From Saccharum officinarum (lineage: Eukaryota > Streptophyta > Magnoliopsida > Poales > Poaceae), in NCBI GenBank assembly GCA_020631735.1, contig CM036201.1, positions 72,001,253-72,065,252 of the forward strand: a stretch of DNA of 64,000 nt, in the 5' to 3' direction. Below, piece after piece: positions 21,841-33,220 of the stretch. Position numbers and translations under genes: made by a program. Positions within the stretch are counted from its first letter, which is position 1, and each line of letters begins with the position of its first letter. The notes under the pieces are model-generated. The model ran no database searches, was not told the DNA's origin, and worked only from the letters and a program-made list of their open reading frames with translations.

Positions 21841-23291
21841 CTTATAATCAATGGTCGTATCCCATGGTGTCATGTCATCATCACAGGGGGGCCATCAGTT
21901 CGTCGCTCACCAGGCGGTTGGTCATCAGGCGGGTGGCCAGCAGGTCTCTGTGCCCGCAGGTCAGGGGCAAGTGGCGCAAACAGCGCCCATGCCCAACCTT
22001 GCGGTGCGTACGGCGAACCTGCATGGCGCTGTTGCTAGCCCGACAACAGGTGTCGGAGTGGCAACGCAGGCGATGCATGCCACTGTTGCCCATCTGGCAA
22101 GTGGCGCTAGAGTGGCAACACAGAATTCAGCCGGGGACTGCCGTGGCAGCGACTTCCACAACCACTGCGGCAACATCATCGGCATCCGATGTTCACAAGT
22201 TGGTCACTGCCCCACCAGTTAACAAAGTGCCCAGTGATGTGCCGGAATCATCGATTCAAGGAGCTCCAAAAAGCAAGGGTAAACCCTATTGTTATAGATG
22301 CCATACCAAAGGTCATACAATTTCCGAATGCACTGCCATACTGAGTTGTGATATTTGTTATGGTGATCATGTTACTAAAGTTTGCCCAAACTTAAAAAAT
22401 TTGCAAACTACTACTGTACCTTGTGGTTATGCCGTTGAAGGAATGGGGTTTTATTTTATTCCGGTCACTGAAACCCCAAATATTCAAACGGATGATAAAA
22501 CTGTAGTGGTACGTGTTTTAGAGGGTTCTCTTGCTGCTGATCAGTTGGTAGTGGAACTCGATAAACTACTACCTGGGAAAAACAAATGGGTGATTGAGGA
22601 GAAAGGAAATGATGCTTTCACCACTAATCTCCCATCTTCTGATATACTGAACCACATGGTGAATTGGGGTCCTATGGACACAAAGTCAGTGAAAGGCAAA
22701 AATTGCTTTGAAAAAGGAGTCAAGAATGATGTTTACAAATATGAGATTGACAAAGTCTGGGTCCAGTTTCAGGGATTATCAAAGCATTTAAAAGAATTTC
22801 CCATTATTTGGGCAATTGGCTCTATTTTAGGTGTACCAAAGGCTGTGGACACAAAATTCACAAAAAAACATGGTCGGGCAAGATTGAAAGTAGCCGTGCT
22901 AAATCCCGATTTGATCCCAGATTTAGTGGATGTAGTGATTGGGGATTTTGTTTACGAGTTACAATTTCGTCTGGAGGAGGAACTATCTGATGGCGAGCCT
23001 CAGGTTATTGACATGGACTCTCCTATGGATGAAGACAAACCTCCAGAGGAAAAAAGAAGGAAAATATGGAAGAAGGTGGCAAGAAAAATGATAGCCAACC
23101 AGCTGATCTTGCAACAGAACAGCCACCTCCTACTGGTTAGGCTGGTGGCCAACATAAATCTGTTGGCGTCATCCAGCAGGCTGCAGAAGGTGGAGCAGCC
23201 CTGTCTGAACCAAACAAAAACCAGTGATAGTGTTGACAAGCGGGGTGTTACCAAATGGATCAGCTCAATGGAAGGCAAACTTGATGCCTAA

Positions 23292-23820
23292 TCTAGATTT
23301 CGGCACAATTAACAAAAAAATAAATGGTGGGTCAGTGTCACCTCTGAGAACTAGTAAATGGAATGCATCAACTTCAGACCAAGACTCTTTGGAGAAGGCA
23401 ACGAAATTGAAAACACGCAAAAACTTGGACTATCCTTCAGACAAAGGTAATAAAATCCAGCCTTCTTCTTTTAATACTCTAGATGATTCTACTTTGTTAG
23501 CTTCTACTAGTTCTCTTGGGATTGTTCTTGGGGCAAGCGCTCAAGAAGTTTCACTCTCTTTAAGTTCGTTAAGAGATTTGGAAAGTCAGAGATTGAGTGA
23601 GAGGGACTTTTCTTTGAACCATGTTTCAACAATTTTGGATGAAACTTCTACTGTTTGTTCTTTAGATGAGAATTTAGACTTGCAGTCTTTGAATCTTATT
23701 TGCTCAGAAGTTGCTGAGGACCTTGGTGATGGGGCTGTGACCCTTTATGTCTATAGACCCCCTTATCACAATTCAAAAAGAAAAAAGGTAAGAGTAGGAA
23801 GAAAGGGAAAAATGGTTTAA
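23292..23820 (+). other. Serine-rich open segment between ORF1 and ORF2 of the LINE
   Basis: A frame at 23224-23820 is rich in Ser, Thr and Leu and ends with a Lys/Arg-rich patch just before ORF2. It is likely the C-terminal part of ORF1 in another register after a frameshift, and is not listed as a separate gene. Confidence 0.4.
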
Positions 23821-26800
23821 ATGAAAGGAGTTTTCTAAAATTGTAATGGTTTCGCTGACTCTAAGAAATATAGGTTTCTTTCCGAGTTAACAAAAGAAAG
23901 AACCTAGATTTTATTGCCTTATCAGAGACTGGCAGAGCCAATTTTCCACAATCCATGTTAAATAATATTTGTGCTGGTAGGGACTTTATCTAACATTGTA
24001 TGGCTCCACGTGGTCGATCCTGTGGCATGCTTCTAGGGATAAATTTACAAACTTTTGACATTGTAGAAATTGAAGAAGGTGATTTCTTGATCCGTTTTAA
24101 GTTGCAGCATAAAGCAGTTGATTTTAAATTTAATCTGATTTCGGTTTATAGGCTGGCTCAAGTGGACCTCAAACCAAATTTTCTATCCGAATTAGTGCGA
24201 ATTTGTTCAAAAGAACCCTTACCTATTATTATAGGTGGTGACTTTAATATTATTCGCAGCTAGGATGAAAAAATAATGACAACTATAACGACAGATGTCC
24301 TTTTCTCTTCAATGCTGTCATTGACACTTCGAATCTTAGAGAATTAGAACTGTCTGGAAGGAGGTTTACTTGGGTTAATCATTTGTAGAATCAAACTTTT
24401 GAAAAATTTGATAGAATTCTAGTTTGTACAGATTTTGAAACAAAATTCCCACATACTACTGTACAGGCTTTGTCCAGACAGATCTCTGACCACACCCCAC
24501 TACTTTGCTGCACAAATAATATGTCCTCGACTTATCAACCCCAGTTCAAATTTGAATTGGGATGGTTGCTCAGGGACGGTTTTTGTGACATGGTATGTGA
24601 TGTATGGCATAGTGTGACGGTCGATGGCACTCCTCTAGAGAGATGGCAAGCTAAAATAAGAAGACTTCACCAGTACCTTAGAGGGTGGGCAAAGAATGTC
24701 AGTGGTGCTTATAAGAAGGAAAAGAAGCTACTTCTAAATAAACTTGATGAGTTGGACAAAAAAACAGAAATCTTTCCACTTGATGAACCGGAATTAAATT
24801 TAAAACATGTGCTAAATGAAAGGCTTGCTGAGTTACTTAGAGAGGAGGAACTCAAATGGTACCAAAGGGATAAGGTCAAACATTTACTAGAGGGAGATGC
24901 AAATACAAAATACTATCATATGTTGGTAAATGGAAGACACAAGAAAACCCATATCTTCCAATTGGAGGATGGAAACAATATAATTAGTGGTGATGCTCAA
25001 CTCAAGAAGCATATTACAAGTTATTATAAGAACCTGTTTGGTTCTACAAATAACCTGAGTATTGCGCTAGATGAGGCACAAATCGGGGACATCCCACAGG
25101 TATCTGCACTGGAAAACCAGTTCTTAACAGATGATTTTCTAGAATCTGAAGTGAGGGCAGCAATTTTCCAAATGGAGCACAACAAGGCACCCGGACCTGA
25201 TGGTTTTCCACCAGAGTTTTATCAAGTCTTTTGGGATTTAATAAAAGAAGACCTTATGGCTCCGTTTGTGGAATTTCATCAAGGATCCCTGCCACTTAAT
25301 AGTCTAAACTTCGGAACAATAATTCTCCTGCCTAAGAAGAAGGATGCGAAAGTCATTCAACAATATAGACCGATCTGTTTGTTGAATGTATCTTTCAAAA
25401 TCTTTACTAAAGTTGCAACTAATAGACTAACTACCATAGCCCAAAAAATTATTAGGCCGACACAAACCGCCTTTCTTCCTGGAAGAAATATAATGGAAGG
25501 TGCAGTAATTCTTCATGAGACATTGCATGAACTCCATTCCAAAAAAGCAGGATGGGATTATCTTTAAAATAGATTTTGAGGAGGTGTATGATAAGGTGAA
25601 ATGGTCGTTTTTACAACAGACCTTAAGAATGAAAGGGTTCTCACAAAAATGGTCTACTTGAGTGGAGCATTTTACTCAAGGTGGCAATATCAATATTAAG
25701 GTTAATGACCAGTTAAGGTCCTACTGCCAAAAAAGGGTTAAGGCAGGGTGACCCAATGTCACCGATACTATTTAATATAGTGGTTGACATGTTAGCCATA
25801 CTCATCGCTAGAGCAAAGGAAGCAGGTTAGGTAGAAATGGTAATTCCTCATCTTGTGCAAGATGGTATGTCTATTTTACAATACGCTACCGTAATCTTTA
25901 TGAGTCACGATGTTCAGAAGGCGATAAATATGAAGCTCATACTTACTACCTTCGAACAACTATCTGGACTCAAAATAAATTTCCACAAAAGTGAAATATT
26001 TTATTTTGGCAAAGCAAAAGAACAAGAGGTTTTTTATTCACGGTTGTTTGGCTGTGAGATTGGAAAATTCCTCTTCCGTTACCTTGGCTTACCAATGCAT
26101 ACTAGGAAATTGAGTAATAAAGACTGGCAGGTGATCGAAAATAGAATAGAAAAGAGACTTAGTGGCTGGAAAGGTAAAATGCTTTCGGTTGGTGGTAGGC
26201 TAGTCTTAATAAACTCAGTGATGTCTAATTTACCAATGTTTATGATGTCGTTCTTTGAATTACCGAAAGGAGTTTTGCAAAAAAAATTGATTGCTTTAGA
26301 TCAAGATTTTTTTGGTAGAATGACCAGCACAGGCGTAAATATAGATTAGCAAAATAGGAGGTTTTATGCCAACCAAAAGTACAAGGGGGTATGGGTATCC
26401 AAAATTTGGAAATACAAAAAAATGCTTATTGAGTAAATGGTTATTTAAACTTTTGAATGAGGATGGCATGCGACAGGAATTGTTGAGGAATAAATACATA
26501 AAAGATTCGACTTTAGGGAGTAGCTATAAAAAAACAACAGACTCACATTTCTGGAAGAGCTTGATGAATGTCAAAGACACCTTTCTGGGTTTGGGTTCAT
26601 TCAAGGTGAAAGACAGTTCACAAACCCGTTTTGGGTAGACACTTGGCTGGGTAACAAACCGCTGAAAGAAAGATTTCCCGCGTTGTTTAATATTGTGAGG
26701 AGAAAACAAAATTATGTGAAAATAGTTCTTAGTTCAGTTCCACTGAATATTTCTTTTTGCCGGAATTTAGTGGGATCGAACTTAAGAGATTGGCATAGAA

Positions 26801-27035
26801 TTGTTACTTCCGTACATGATATTAATTTACAGGGGGAAAGGGATACTTTTGTATGGTCATTACATTCATCAGGAAGCTTTTCTATCCAATCCATGTATGC
26901 TGAGTTAATCAATAATGGGGTAAGGGTTTCACAGGAAATTTGGCATCTTAAAATTCTAACAAGAATTAAAGTTTTCTTGTGGTACCTTCAAAAAGGTGTA
27001 ACCTTAACCAAAGATAATCTTGCTCGTCGCAATTG
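23821..27035 (+). pseudogene. LINE ORF2 (endonuclease plus reverse transcriptase), decayed
   Basis: The endonuclease-like part is visible as 'LSETG' and 'IIIGGDFN' (about 23920-24255), with stops in between. The reverse transcriptase begins around 25140 with 'NKAPGPDGFPPEFY', and 'YRPICLLNVSFKIFTKV' follows. The frame breaks at about 25567. In the catalytic box, where YADD is expected, the sequence at about 25878 reads YATV, so both aspartates are lost. 'LRYLGLP'-type and C-terminal zinc-region motifs follow up to about 27035. The product would nick DNA and copy element RNA if intact; here it is dead. Confidence 0.88.
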
Positions 27036-27789
27036 AAATGGTGACACGAATTGTTGTTTCTATTATTCTCCAAAAACAATTCAACACTTTTTTTGTTGCA
27101 TTTATGCCAAATTTTTGTGGCGCGCTGTACATATATTGTCTGGGATCTCACCTCCTCGTGATATTGATGACCTCTTTAATAGTTGGTCTAAGTTGGGTGG
27201 GAACAAACGGAATCTATTATTATTAACGGCAGCAACAGCTTTATGTTGGGCAGTTTGATTATTAAGGAATGAAGTAGTCTTTGACAAATGTAGACCGGAA
27301 TTTTTTTTGCAGGTCCTTTTCAGGAAAACTCACTGGCTCCGCCAATGGGCAAGATTGCAGCGGCATGATCACTCCCGGGATCAACTGCTCCTTGTAGGGC
27401 GACACCTAGAAACATCGGCCTTGTATTTTTTCGGCTCCAATAGTTGGCTATCTTCTAGATTTATTGGTCTTGTTTAGTCAGGCCTTTACCTCAGTTTTGT
27501 TTTGTTATGTCGAGAACTGTAAGTTGATGTAAGTTGTGGACGCATTTGCATTGGGGTGTGAACCTATGGGTCGTTTCTTGTAATAATTGGTCTGATTCTA
27601 TCTTTGGACAAATAAAGCCAGATATAAACTATCCTTTATCTAAAAAAATGTTAGTCTCTCCAATGTGCATTATTAGCAAGAGCACTACCAGAGAACTGCT
27701 AACCCTTTTGATGATTTGTATTCAGATTTGATTGCCACTTCTGCTCTTTCTATACTCAATTTACTCTCCAATTATGAAGCCGCACGCCA

Positions 27790-28788
27790 ATGCTGGAGGG
27801 GCGAACTATTGGCTCTATGGCTTCTGCTCCCCACGAATTCAAGCTAAACTATGAGGACATGAAGGACCTTGCCATTGGCGACGAAGTCTTCTCCGACGCC
27901 TTCTCTGCTGGCGAGCACCTGTGGAAGTTCGGCTGCTCTCCAAGACGAGATGACAAAGGCGAGTACATCTCTATCTTCGTCGATCTGATGACCAGATCCA
28001 GATTCAGCACAAGTAGTATGAAAACCATATTCATCGTCATCTCAATGGACAAGAACGGCGAGCACACGGCACTCCAGCCGCTCCACGGCGACGATGCTGC
28101 TGCTGCTTCTAGCTGGGGCTGCAAATGCGTTTCACGGGCTGTTCTGGAGGAGCGCTTCTTGACAGACGACGGATACATCACTTTGGAATGCTCCATCATG
28201 GTCATCCGGGCAGGCACCATTCATGTGCCGGCCTCAGACATTGGGGAACACTTTGGTACGCTGCTAGACAACATGGATGGGGTGGATATCTCGTTCACAA
28301 TCGACAGCGAGACGATCCATGCGCATAAGGCAGTGCTTGCTGCCCGCTCACCGGTCTTCAAAGCTGAGCTCTTCGGCTCCATGGCTGAGGCTACGATGTC
28401 AAACATCACCCTCTCTGACATCGCTCCTTCCACATTTAAACTCATGCTTCGGTTTATATAGACAGATGCTTTGCCTGGGGACAGTGAGCTTGGGGACTCT
28501 CCCTATGAAATGACGCAGCATCTACTAGCCGCGGCAGACCGATATGCATTGGACCCACTGAAGCTCATTTGTGCGGAGAGATTGTTGGATGGTGTGTCTG
28601 TCGACAATGTTGGCACTACCTTAGTCTGTGCTGAGATGTACAGCTGCCTGGAGTTGAAGAGCAAGTGCATCGACTTCTTTTTAGCTGAGGAAAATTTCAA
28701 GAAGGCTGTCTTAACCAAAGGTTTTGTTCAGTTGGTGCAGCGTTTTCCTTCAATTGTTGATGAGCTTCGAGAGAGGGTTGGATTATAA
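27790..28788 (+). pseudogene. MATH-BTB domain protein, copy 2 (premature stop)
   Basis: The frame reads from the ATG at 27790 through a MATH domain and half of the BTB domain. It stops at TAG (28459-28461), where copy 1 has a Tyr codon TAC in the BTB motif 'FIYTDALP'. The same frame stays open after the stop to 28788, with 'DALPGDSELGDSPYEM' and the C-terminal helices. A single base change therefore separates it from a full-length frame of about 332 codons. The encoded 223-residue product would have the MATH domain and only the first part of BTB, so CUL3 binding is doubtful. The rest of the frame is well kept, so the stop is recent. A sequencing error is possible. The leader carries two large insertions. 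Confidence 0.88.
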
Positions 28789-29480
28789 CCTAGTGTGACG
28801 TCCATACATGGCTGGTTATGGTGTTCAGATATATATATTATTGTGGTGACTGCTACGAGGTATCACAAATCATTAATCATGCTTGAAGTATGGAGATTTA
28901 TTTAGAGATTATGCAAACTCAGTAGCCTTTCTTGTTTCTCTGTTCTCTTGGTGATGTTTTGTCCTGAAGCCAGCTGGTTATATGCTTTCATGCTTTTGAG
29001 ATGTTGCTTTTGCATGCTACTCTTAAATCTGAACTACCTATGTAATTTTAACTTTTAAGTCCATGAGTGATATATTTGTCTGATACTTTTAAGCATGTTG
29101 GAATTTGGAAGTAGTTGTGCTTTGGTGTCAAAATTTTCCACACCATTTGCAGATTTTCATATGAGCTTCTACAATTCTGTTTAATCTGTTTAATGGCAGT
29201 CTTGATTTGTGACGTGACAATGCCCAACTCCATATCTACCTTGTCCTTTACAGATAACTAGAATTTGCGGACTTTCTTAGAGCGAGCAAACCAAAAGCGA
29301 TGACATTCCTACACGATGCCTTTTATTTTTTTCCTCTCTGGCAAATTATCATTAGTATTCTTCATTAAGTGAACGTATTTGGTTTGGCTTTTTTTTCTCC
29401 ATATATATAGACCATGTATAATTAAAGTCAAGCGATTACGAGTGGCCTTATCGTCATGCTCTGCTTAGATACTCTAGAGA
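28789..29480 (+). other. 3' flank of MATH-BTB copy 2
   Basis: Homologous by eye to 5922-6540, with small insertions such as 'gtcctgaagccagctgg'. No gene is present. Confidence 0.6.
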
Positions 29481-29482
29481 CT

Positions 29483-29660
29483 ACCACTACCATATAGAAA
29501 TAGTTTTCACCAACGCTATTTTTACTGCTCATTCTATTAAAACCAGCGATGATGCGTTATAAACCAATGGTAAAATGCTTTTCACTACAGCGGTTTCATA
29601 ATGGACGAACCAGCGGTGAAAATCGGCATGGTTTTTAAAAGAGAAAGGTACAACAACACC
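29483..29660. mobile_element. Possible truncated CACTA end
   Basis: It starts 'cactaccatatagaaatag' and contains repeated 'accagcg' and 'ggtgaaaat' type motifs like a CACTA sub-terminal region. No partner end was found. Confidence 0.3.
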
Positions 29661-29743
29661 AACTAGGAAGCAACTATTAAGATCGGGCTCGTGCTGCCCT
29701 TACCGCGCATCCTCTTAGGATGACCACAAAGGCGAGATTTAGA

Positions 29744-30043
29744 CCCCATTTGGTTGTGAGAATCGGTTCCGTTTATCATAAGAATCACCATAATCTGTGC
29801 CAAATGGGTATCTTGCGAAGTGATTCACTAGGAAAACGTTTCTCGTTTTTGTACTAGGAATGAGAATCACCCAAATAGGTGTTTCACAGTGATTCTAGTT
29901 CATTTCAGCGAGAAGCTGGATTCATAGCCAAACGTTTCACCGATTCTTACCAAGTGATTCATATTTCAACATAGAAATGTTTCTGGAGAGAATTTGGATC
30001 TGAAACGTTTCTATGAGAATCTGGATCCCTACCAAATGGGGCC
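29744..30043. mobile_element. Miniature inverted-repeat element, about 300 bp
   Basis: Ends 'ccccatttggt' and 'accaaatgggg' are perfect inverse copies. The interior is AT-rich with repeated 'gattctcat'-like words. Superfamily was not fixed because no target duplication was found. Confidence 0.6.
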
Positions 30044-30046
30044 TTT

Positions 30047-30150
30047 GGCCCTATTCGTTTCGCTGAAATTTGACTTATGCCGATTTGTTGTGAGACAAAA
30101 AATATTGTTCTTTCACTTAAAAGTACTTGTGAAGTAGCGCTGAACAGGGC
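30047..30150. mobile_element. Short hAT-like miniature element
   Basis: Ends 'ggccctattcgtttcgctg' and 'agcgctgaacagggc' are imperfect inverse copies. A second member of the same family lies at 60788-60880, sharing 'gctgaaattt', 'cttatgc' and 'tgttgtgag' in order. Confidence 0.6.
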
Positions 30151-30709
30151 GTTAGATGATGAGAGTATCGAACTAAACAAGTCTGTTTACTCAGGGAAGG
30201 CCTCCACATCCGGTGGGTGTTGCTCCACGAGCATATTTTGTGCTTGAGCCCTAGGATTGGATGCACATCAGGTCGTCCCTGGTCCCCTAGGCCTGGCCTG
30301 ACCTGCTCATACAGAGACTCGCTCGACAGTAGGAGGAGGTCAGGGGGTTGAAAGCGGTATGAAAACCTCCAGGCCTACCAACCAATATCGTTTGTTGCCT
30401 TGCAACTCTAACTGTAGCAATGGTCCAATGGATCAAGGTATGTCTCATATTCTCCTAGAAATAGACTCAATAAATTTAGTACAGGCTCTATGATTTCTAT
30501 GGTATTCTTATTAGAAAACCAAATTTCTTATTTCTATGAATTTTGTTTAAGTAGATGTGGTCCATGCGCCACGATCTAGTAATAGATGTGCACTTGAACT
30601 TGCGCGTATTGGCTTGAGTTGGGACCCAAATCAATCCCATGTTTGGATTGATCCGCTCCGAGAATTTTTACATTCTTGGCTGGTTCATGACTCAAGTAAA
30701 CCTTGATTA

Positions 30710-31392
30710 GGGCTGAGCACTTTATTTTTAACTATAAATCAAAAACTGAATCGAACCCGAGCCGATCGAACCAAAATGTCAGGTTTTTTGTTTTTTGGTT
30801 TCGGCTTCGGTTTTTATGTCTCAGAGGTTTGGTGCTCGGTTTTGGCTTCGGTTTCAAGAGCTAGAAGAACCGAGCAACCGCAGAAAGAAAGCTATAACCT
30901 CCGAATGTATACCAGGCAGCCCGAACTAATAGAGCCCACCTGGTCTGCTGGCCACCTCGGCCCATCTGGACAGCTCCACTAGTTGTTCACGTGTGTGGCT
31001 CCCCATCCTCACCCCCACCTACCTCCTCGGTCCTGATGAGATTGTTTTCGTGCGTGGCTCCCCAAGCCCTAACCCTAGTTGCATGTAGGGCACAACGACG
31101 GCTTGAGGAGTAGCGCGTAGCGGCGTGAGGAGCCGTGCATGGTAGCGGCGCGAGCAGGCCGTGGCGGCAGTGTGCATGCAAGGTCACCGAGTCCGAGATG
31201 AACTGTGCTTATCTCGTGGAGCATATTTTAGGTTTTTTTGTTTAAATCGAAAACCAGACTAAAAAACCGAAACTGAAGCTGTCAGTTTTCAATTTTGAGA
31301 TAAACAGATCATGTGTTGTTTCTTGACAAACCGAACTTTTCACAAACCAAAAAACCAAACCTAATTGTCGGTTAAAATCGTATGCCCAGTCC
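30710..31392. mobile_element. PIF/Harbinger-like element, 683 bp
   Basis: Ends 'gggctgagca' and 'tgcccagtcc' are imperfect inverse copies, flanked by TTA on both sides (30707-30709 and 31393-31395). Sub-terminal regions repeat 'ggttttggttcggtttt'-like words. A GC-rich centre (about 30900-31200) has no recognised frame. Confidence 0.7.
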
Positions 31393-31619
31393 TTACCCTG
31401 CTAATAAGGCAATAAAATGAGTGTTCTTTTTTTTTTTGAGGCAAAGAGTGTTCAAGAACATGAGCAGCGCCCGGGTCCATAGGCAAAGGCCCATTACCAG
31501 TAGGCCCACAATCAAGCGCAAGCTCTGCCATACCTGCCCACGGGAGATGGAAAACAAGGCAACCTTGGGCTGGGCTTAAAGAGATTCCACGGCCTCCTGC
31601 GCCGGCCACCGCCCGTCGT

Positions 31620-32189
31620 TCTCGGATCGTTCTCGTCGCCGCAACCGCGTGACACAAACCCTAGCGAGAGGGTAGGGGTTTCCACACCAGCAGAACGAGA
31701 GGAAGAGGTTGGAGCGCGTGCAGTAGGAGGAACGGCCGGCGGCACCTCATCTGCTTTGTCCACAACCTCCGGCAGACAGCTGGCAGTGAGAATCGATCTT
31801 GTGCTCTGTTCGTCTTCAGTTCTTGCTGCATATAACGGGTTTATTTAGCTTATTATGTGTTAGGAATCATTGGCAACTGCGCCAAATCCATAAGTGTACC
31901 AGCAAGTTTTAGGACATGCTAATTTTGCGATGCTTCGGGATTGCTTGGTTGGTTGGTTGGTTGTGTCACCAATCACCGTGCCTGGCCGAGCTCAAGTCGG
32001 TTGTCCACTTTGTTAAGTGAACACTTGAGCTCCCTGTCACTATCCAAAATAATCTGCCATTGATGATTTTTTAATTGCTTGCTAATTATTCAGTGATCCA
32101 AGTATGTACATAGAATCATTTGTTAGCGTATACAAGTTTTAGGAAGTGTCAATTCTGCTATATATAACCTATTGCTAAATTTCTTGTAG
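31620..32189 (+). other. 5'UTR exon and 5'UTR intron (31786-32189) of MATH-BTB copy 3
   Basis: The leader contains 'caaaccctagcgagaggg' and ends 'acaacctccggcagacagc', 'tggca' before the donor GTGAGA at 31786. The intron ends 'tttcttgtag' at 32189, 26 bases before the ATG. The layout matches copies 1 and 2. Confidence 0.55.
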
Positions 32190-32215
32190 ATTATTCAGTT
32201 AGCAAGAGGAGCCAT

Positions 32216-33220
32216 ATGATGGGGCTAGAGGAGCGGGCCTCCATGTTGGGTTCCACCTTAGTCGAGTTCAACGTGGACTATCAGAACAGCAACCGCCTTG
32301 CAATTGGTGGTGCGGTCCACTCTGACGCCATCTCCGTTGGTGGGTACATGTGGAGGATGAATTGCTACCCTTCTGGGGTCAGGGGGAGAAACAAGGGTGA
32401 ATATGTCTCTTTCTTCCTTGAGCTTCTGAACAAATCCTCAAGTGTTGATGCCATCTTCGTGGCCTGGTTGAAAGGAAATGACCAATTGAATTCCACCTCA
32501 GTACCAAGGGCACTAGCTTGTGTATTCGATGAAGAGGAAGACGAACGGGGGTGGCACCAGTTCATTTCACAAATTGACATAAAGAAATATCATGTAACAG
32601 AGGGACACATCACGTTTGTATGCGCCATCATGGTGGTAAGTGAGGGTTCTGTTCCCGTGCTGCCTTCAGACCTCGGAAAACAGCTTGGGAGGCTACTGGA
32701 TAGCAAAGATGGGACGGATGTATCGTTCAACATCGATGGCGAGATATTCTACGCACATCGAACGGTGCTTGCTGCACGTTCACCAGTCTTTAAAGTTGGG
32801 CTCCTCGGACCCATGGTTGAGGCTAAAATGCCATCCATCACCCTACATGGCATTGCTCCTGCAACATTCAGAATCATGCTTCAGTTCATGTACACTGACA
32901 CATTACCTGGAGACGATGAACTTGGGGACTCCCCCTATGAGATGATGCAACATCTGCTTGCTGCAGCTGACTGTTATGCATTGGACCGACTGAAGCTCAT
33001 ATGTGCCCAGAGATTGTGGAACAAGGTTTCAGCTGACACTGTTGCTGCTACGTTAGCTTGTGCTGAGATGTACAGCTGCAGGGAGTTAAAAAGCAAGTGC
33101 ATTGACTTCTTTGCAGCTGAGAAAAATTTCAAGAAGGCTGTCTTAACCGAGGATTTTGTGCAGTTGGGTCAGAATTTCCCATCAATTATTGCTGAGCTGC
33201 GGGAGAGGGTTGGGGCATGA
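32216..33220 (+). CDS. MATH-BTB domain protein, copy 3 (intact)
   Basis: The protein has 334 residues and the same architecture as copy 1: a MATH domain at about residues 16-150 ('LAIGGAVHSDAISVGGYMWR', then 'CYPSG'), BTB at about 158-275 ('DGTDVSFNIDGEIFYAHRTV', 'FMYTDTLP') and a C-terminal helical tail. It is more diverged from copies 1 and 2 than they are from each other, mostly in the MATH domain, where the segment after 'FLELL' differs strongly. In MATH-BTB proteins that region contacts substrate, so a different target is plausible but not shown. A second Met follows directly (ATGATG at 32216). The expected role is substrate adaptor of a CUL3 ubiquitin ligase, probably cytoplasmic or nuclear. 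Confidence 0.93.
   Translation: MMGLEERASMLGSTLVEFNVDYQNSNRLAIGGAVHSDAISVGGYMWRMNCYPSGVRGRNKGEYVSFFLELLNKSSSVDAIFVAWLKGNDQLNSTSVPRALACVFDEEEDERGWHQFISQIDIKKYHVTEGHITFVCAIMVVSEGSVPVLPSDLGKQLGRLLDSKDGTDVSFNIDGEIFYAHRTVLAARSPVFKVGLLGPMVEAKMPSITLHGIAPATFRIMLQFMYTDTLPGDDELGDSPYEMMQHLLAAADCYALDRLKLICAQRLWNKVSADTVAATLACAEMYSCRELKSKCIDFFAAEKNFKKAVLTEDFVQLGQNFPSIIAELRERVGA

Larger units (their letters stand above)
19471..23291 (+). pseudogene. LINE ORF1 (nucleic-acid-binding protein), disrupted
   Basis: The pieces lie in order: an acidic segment near 19600-19700, an Arg/Gly-rich segment near 20500-20620, a Gln/Ala-rich segment at 21850-22130, then from about 22230 to 23070 a frame with a CX2CX4HX4C zinc knuckle (22290-22331) and the DUF4283-like region typical of plant LINE ORF1. 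Stops at 20617 and in the following 150 bases, the insertion at about 20800-21840 and a frameshift near 22130 break the frame. ORF1 proteins of this class bind element RNA. Confidence 0.75.
19262..27647 (+). mobile_element. L1-type LINE, about 8.4 kb with nested insertions
   Basis: A 16-base target duplication 'atgttagtctctccaa' flanks it exactly (19246-19261 and 27648-27663), and the right end is a short A run after 'cctttatct'. The order is a GC-rich 5' part with ORF1, a CCHC-type ORF1 C-terminus, an endonuclease-like region, reverse transcriptase and a C-terminal zinc-binding region. The long 5' part suggests insertion at or near full length. The element sits in the 5'UTR intron of MATH-BTB copy 2, in the same direction. 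A hAT-like miniature element and an LTR-like fragment are nested in its ORF1. Many stops and frameshifts make it inactive. Confidence 0.9.
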
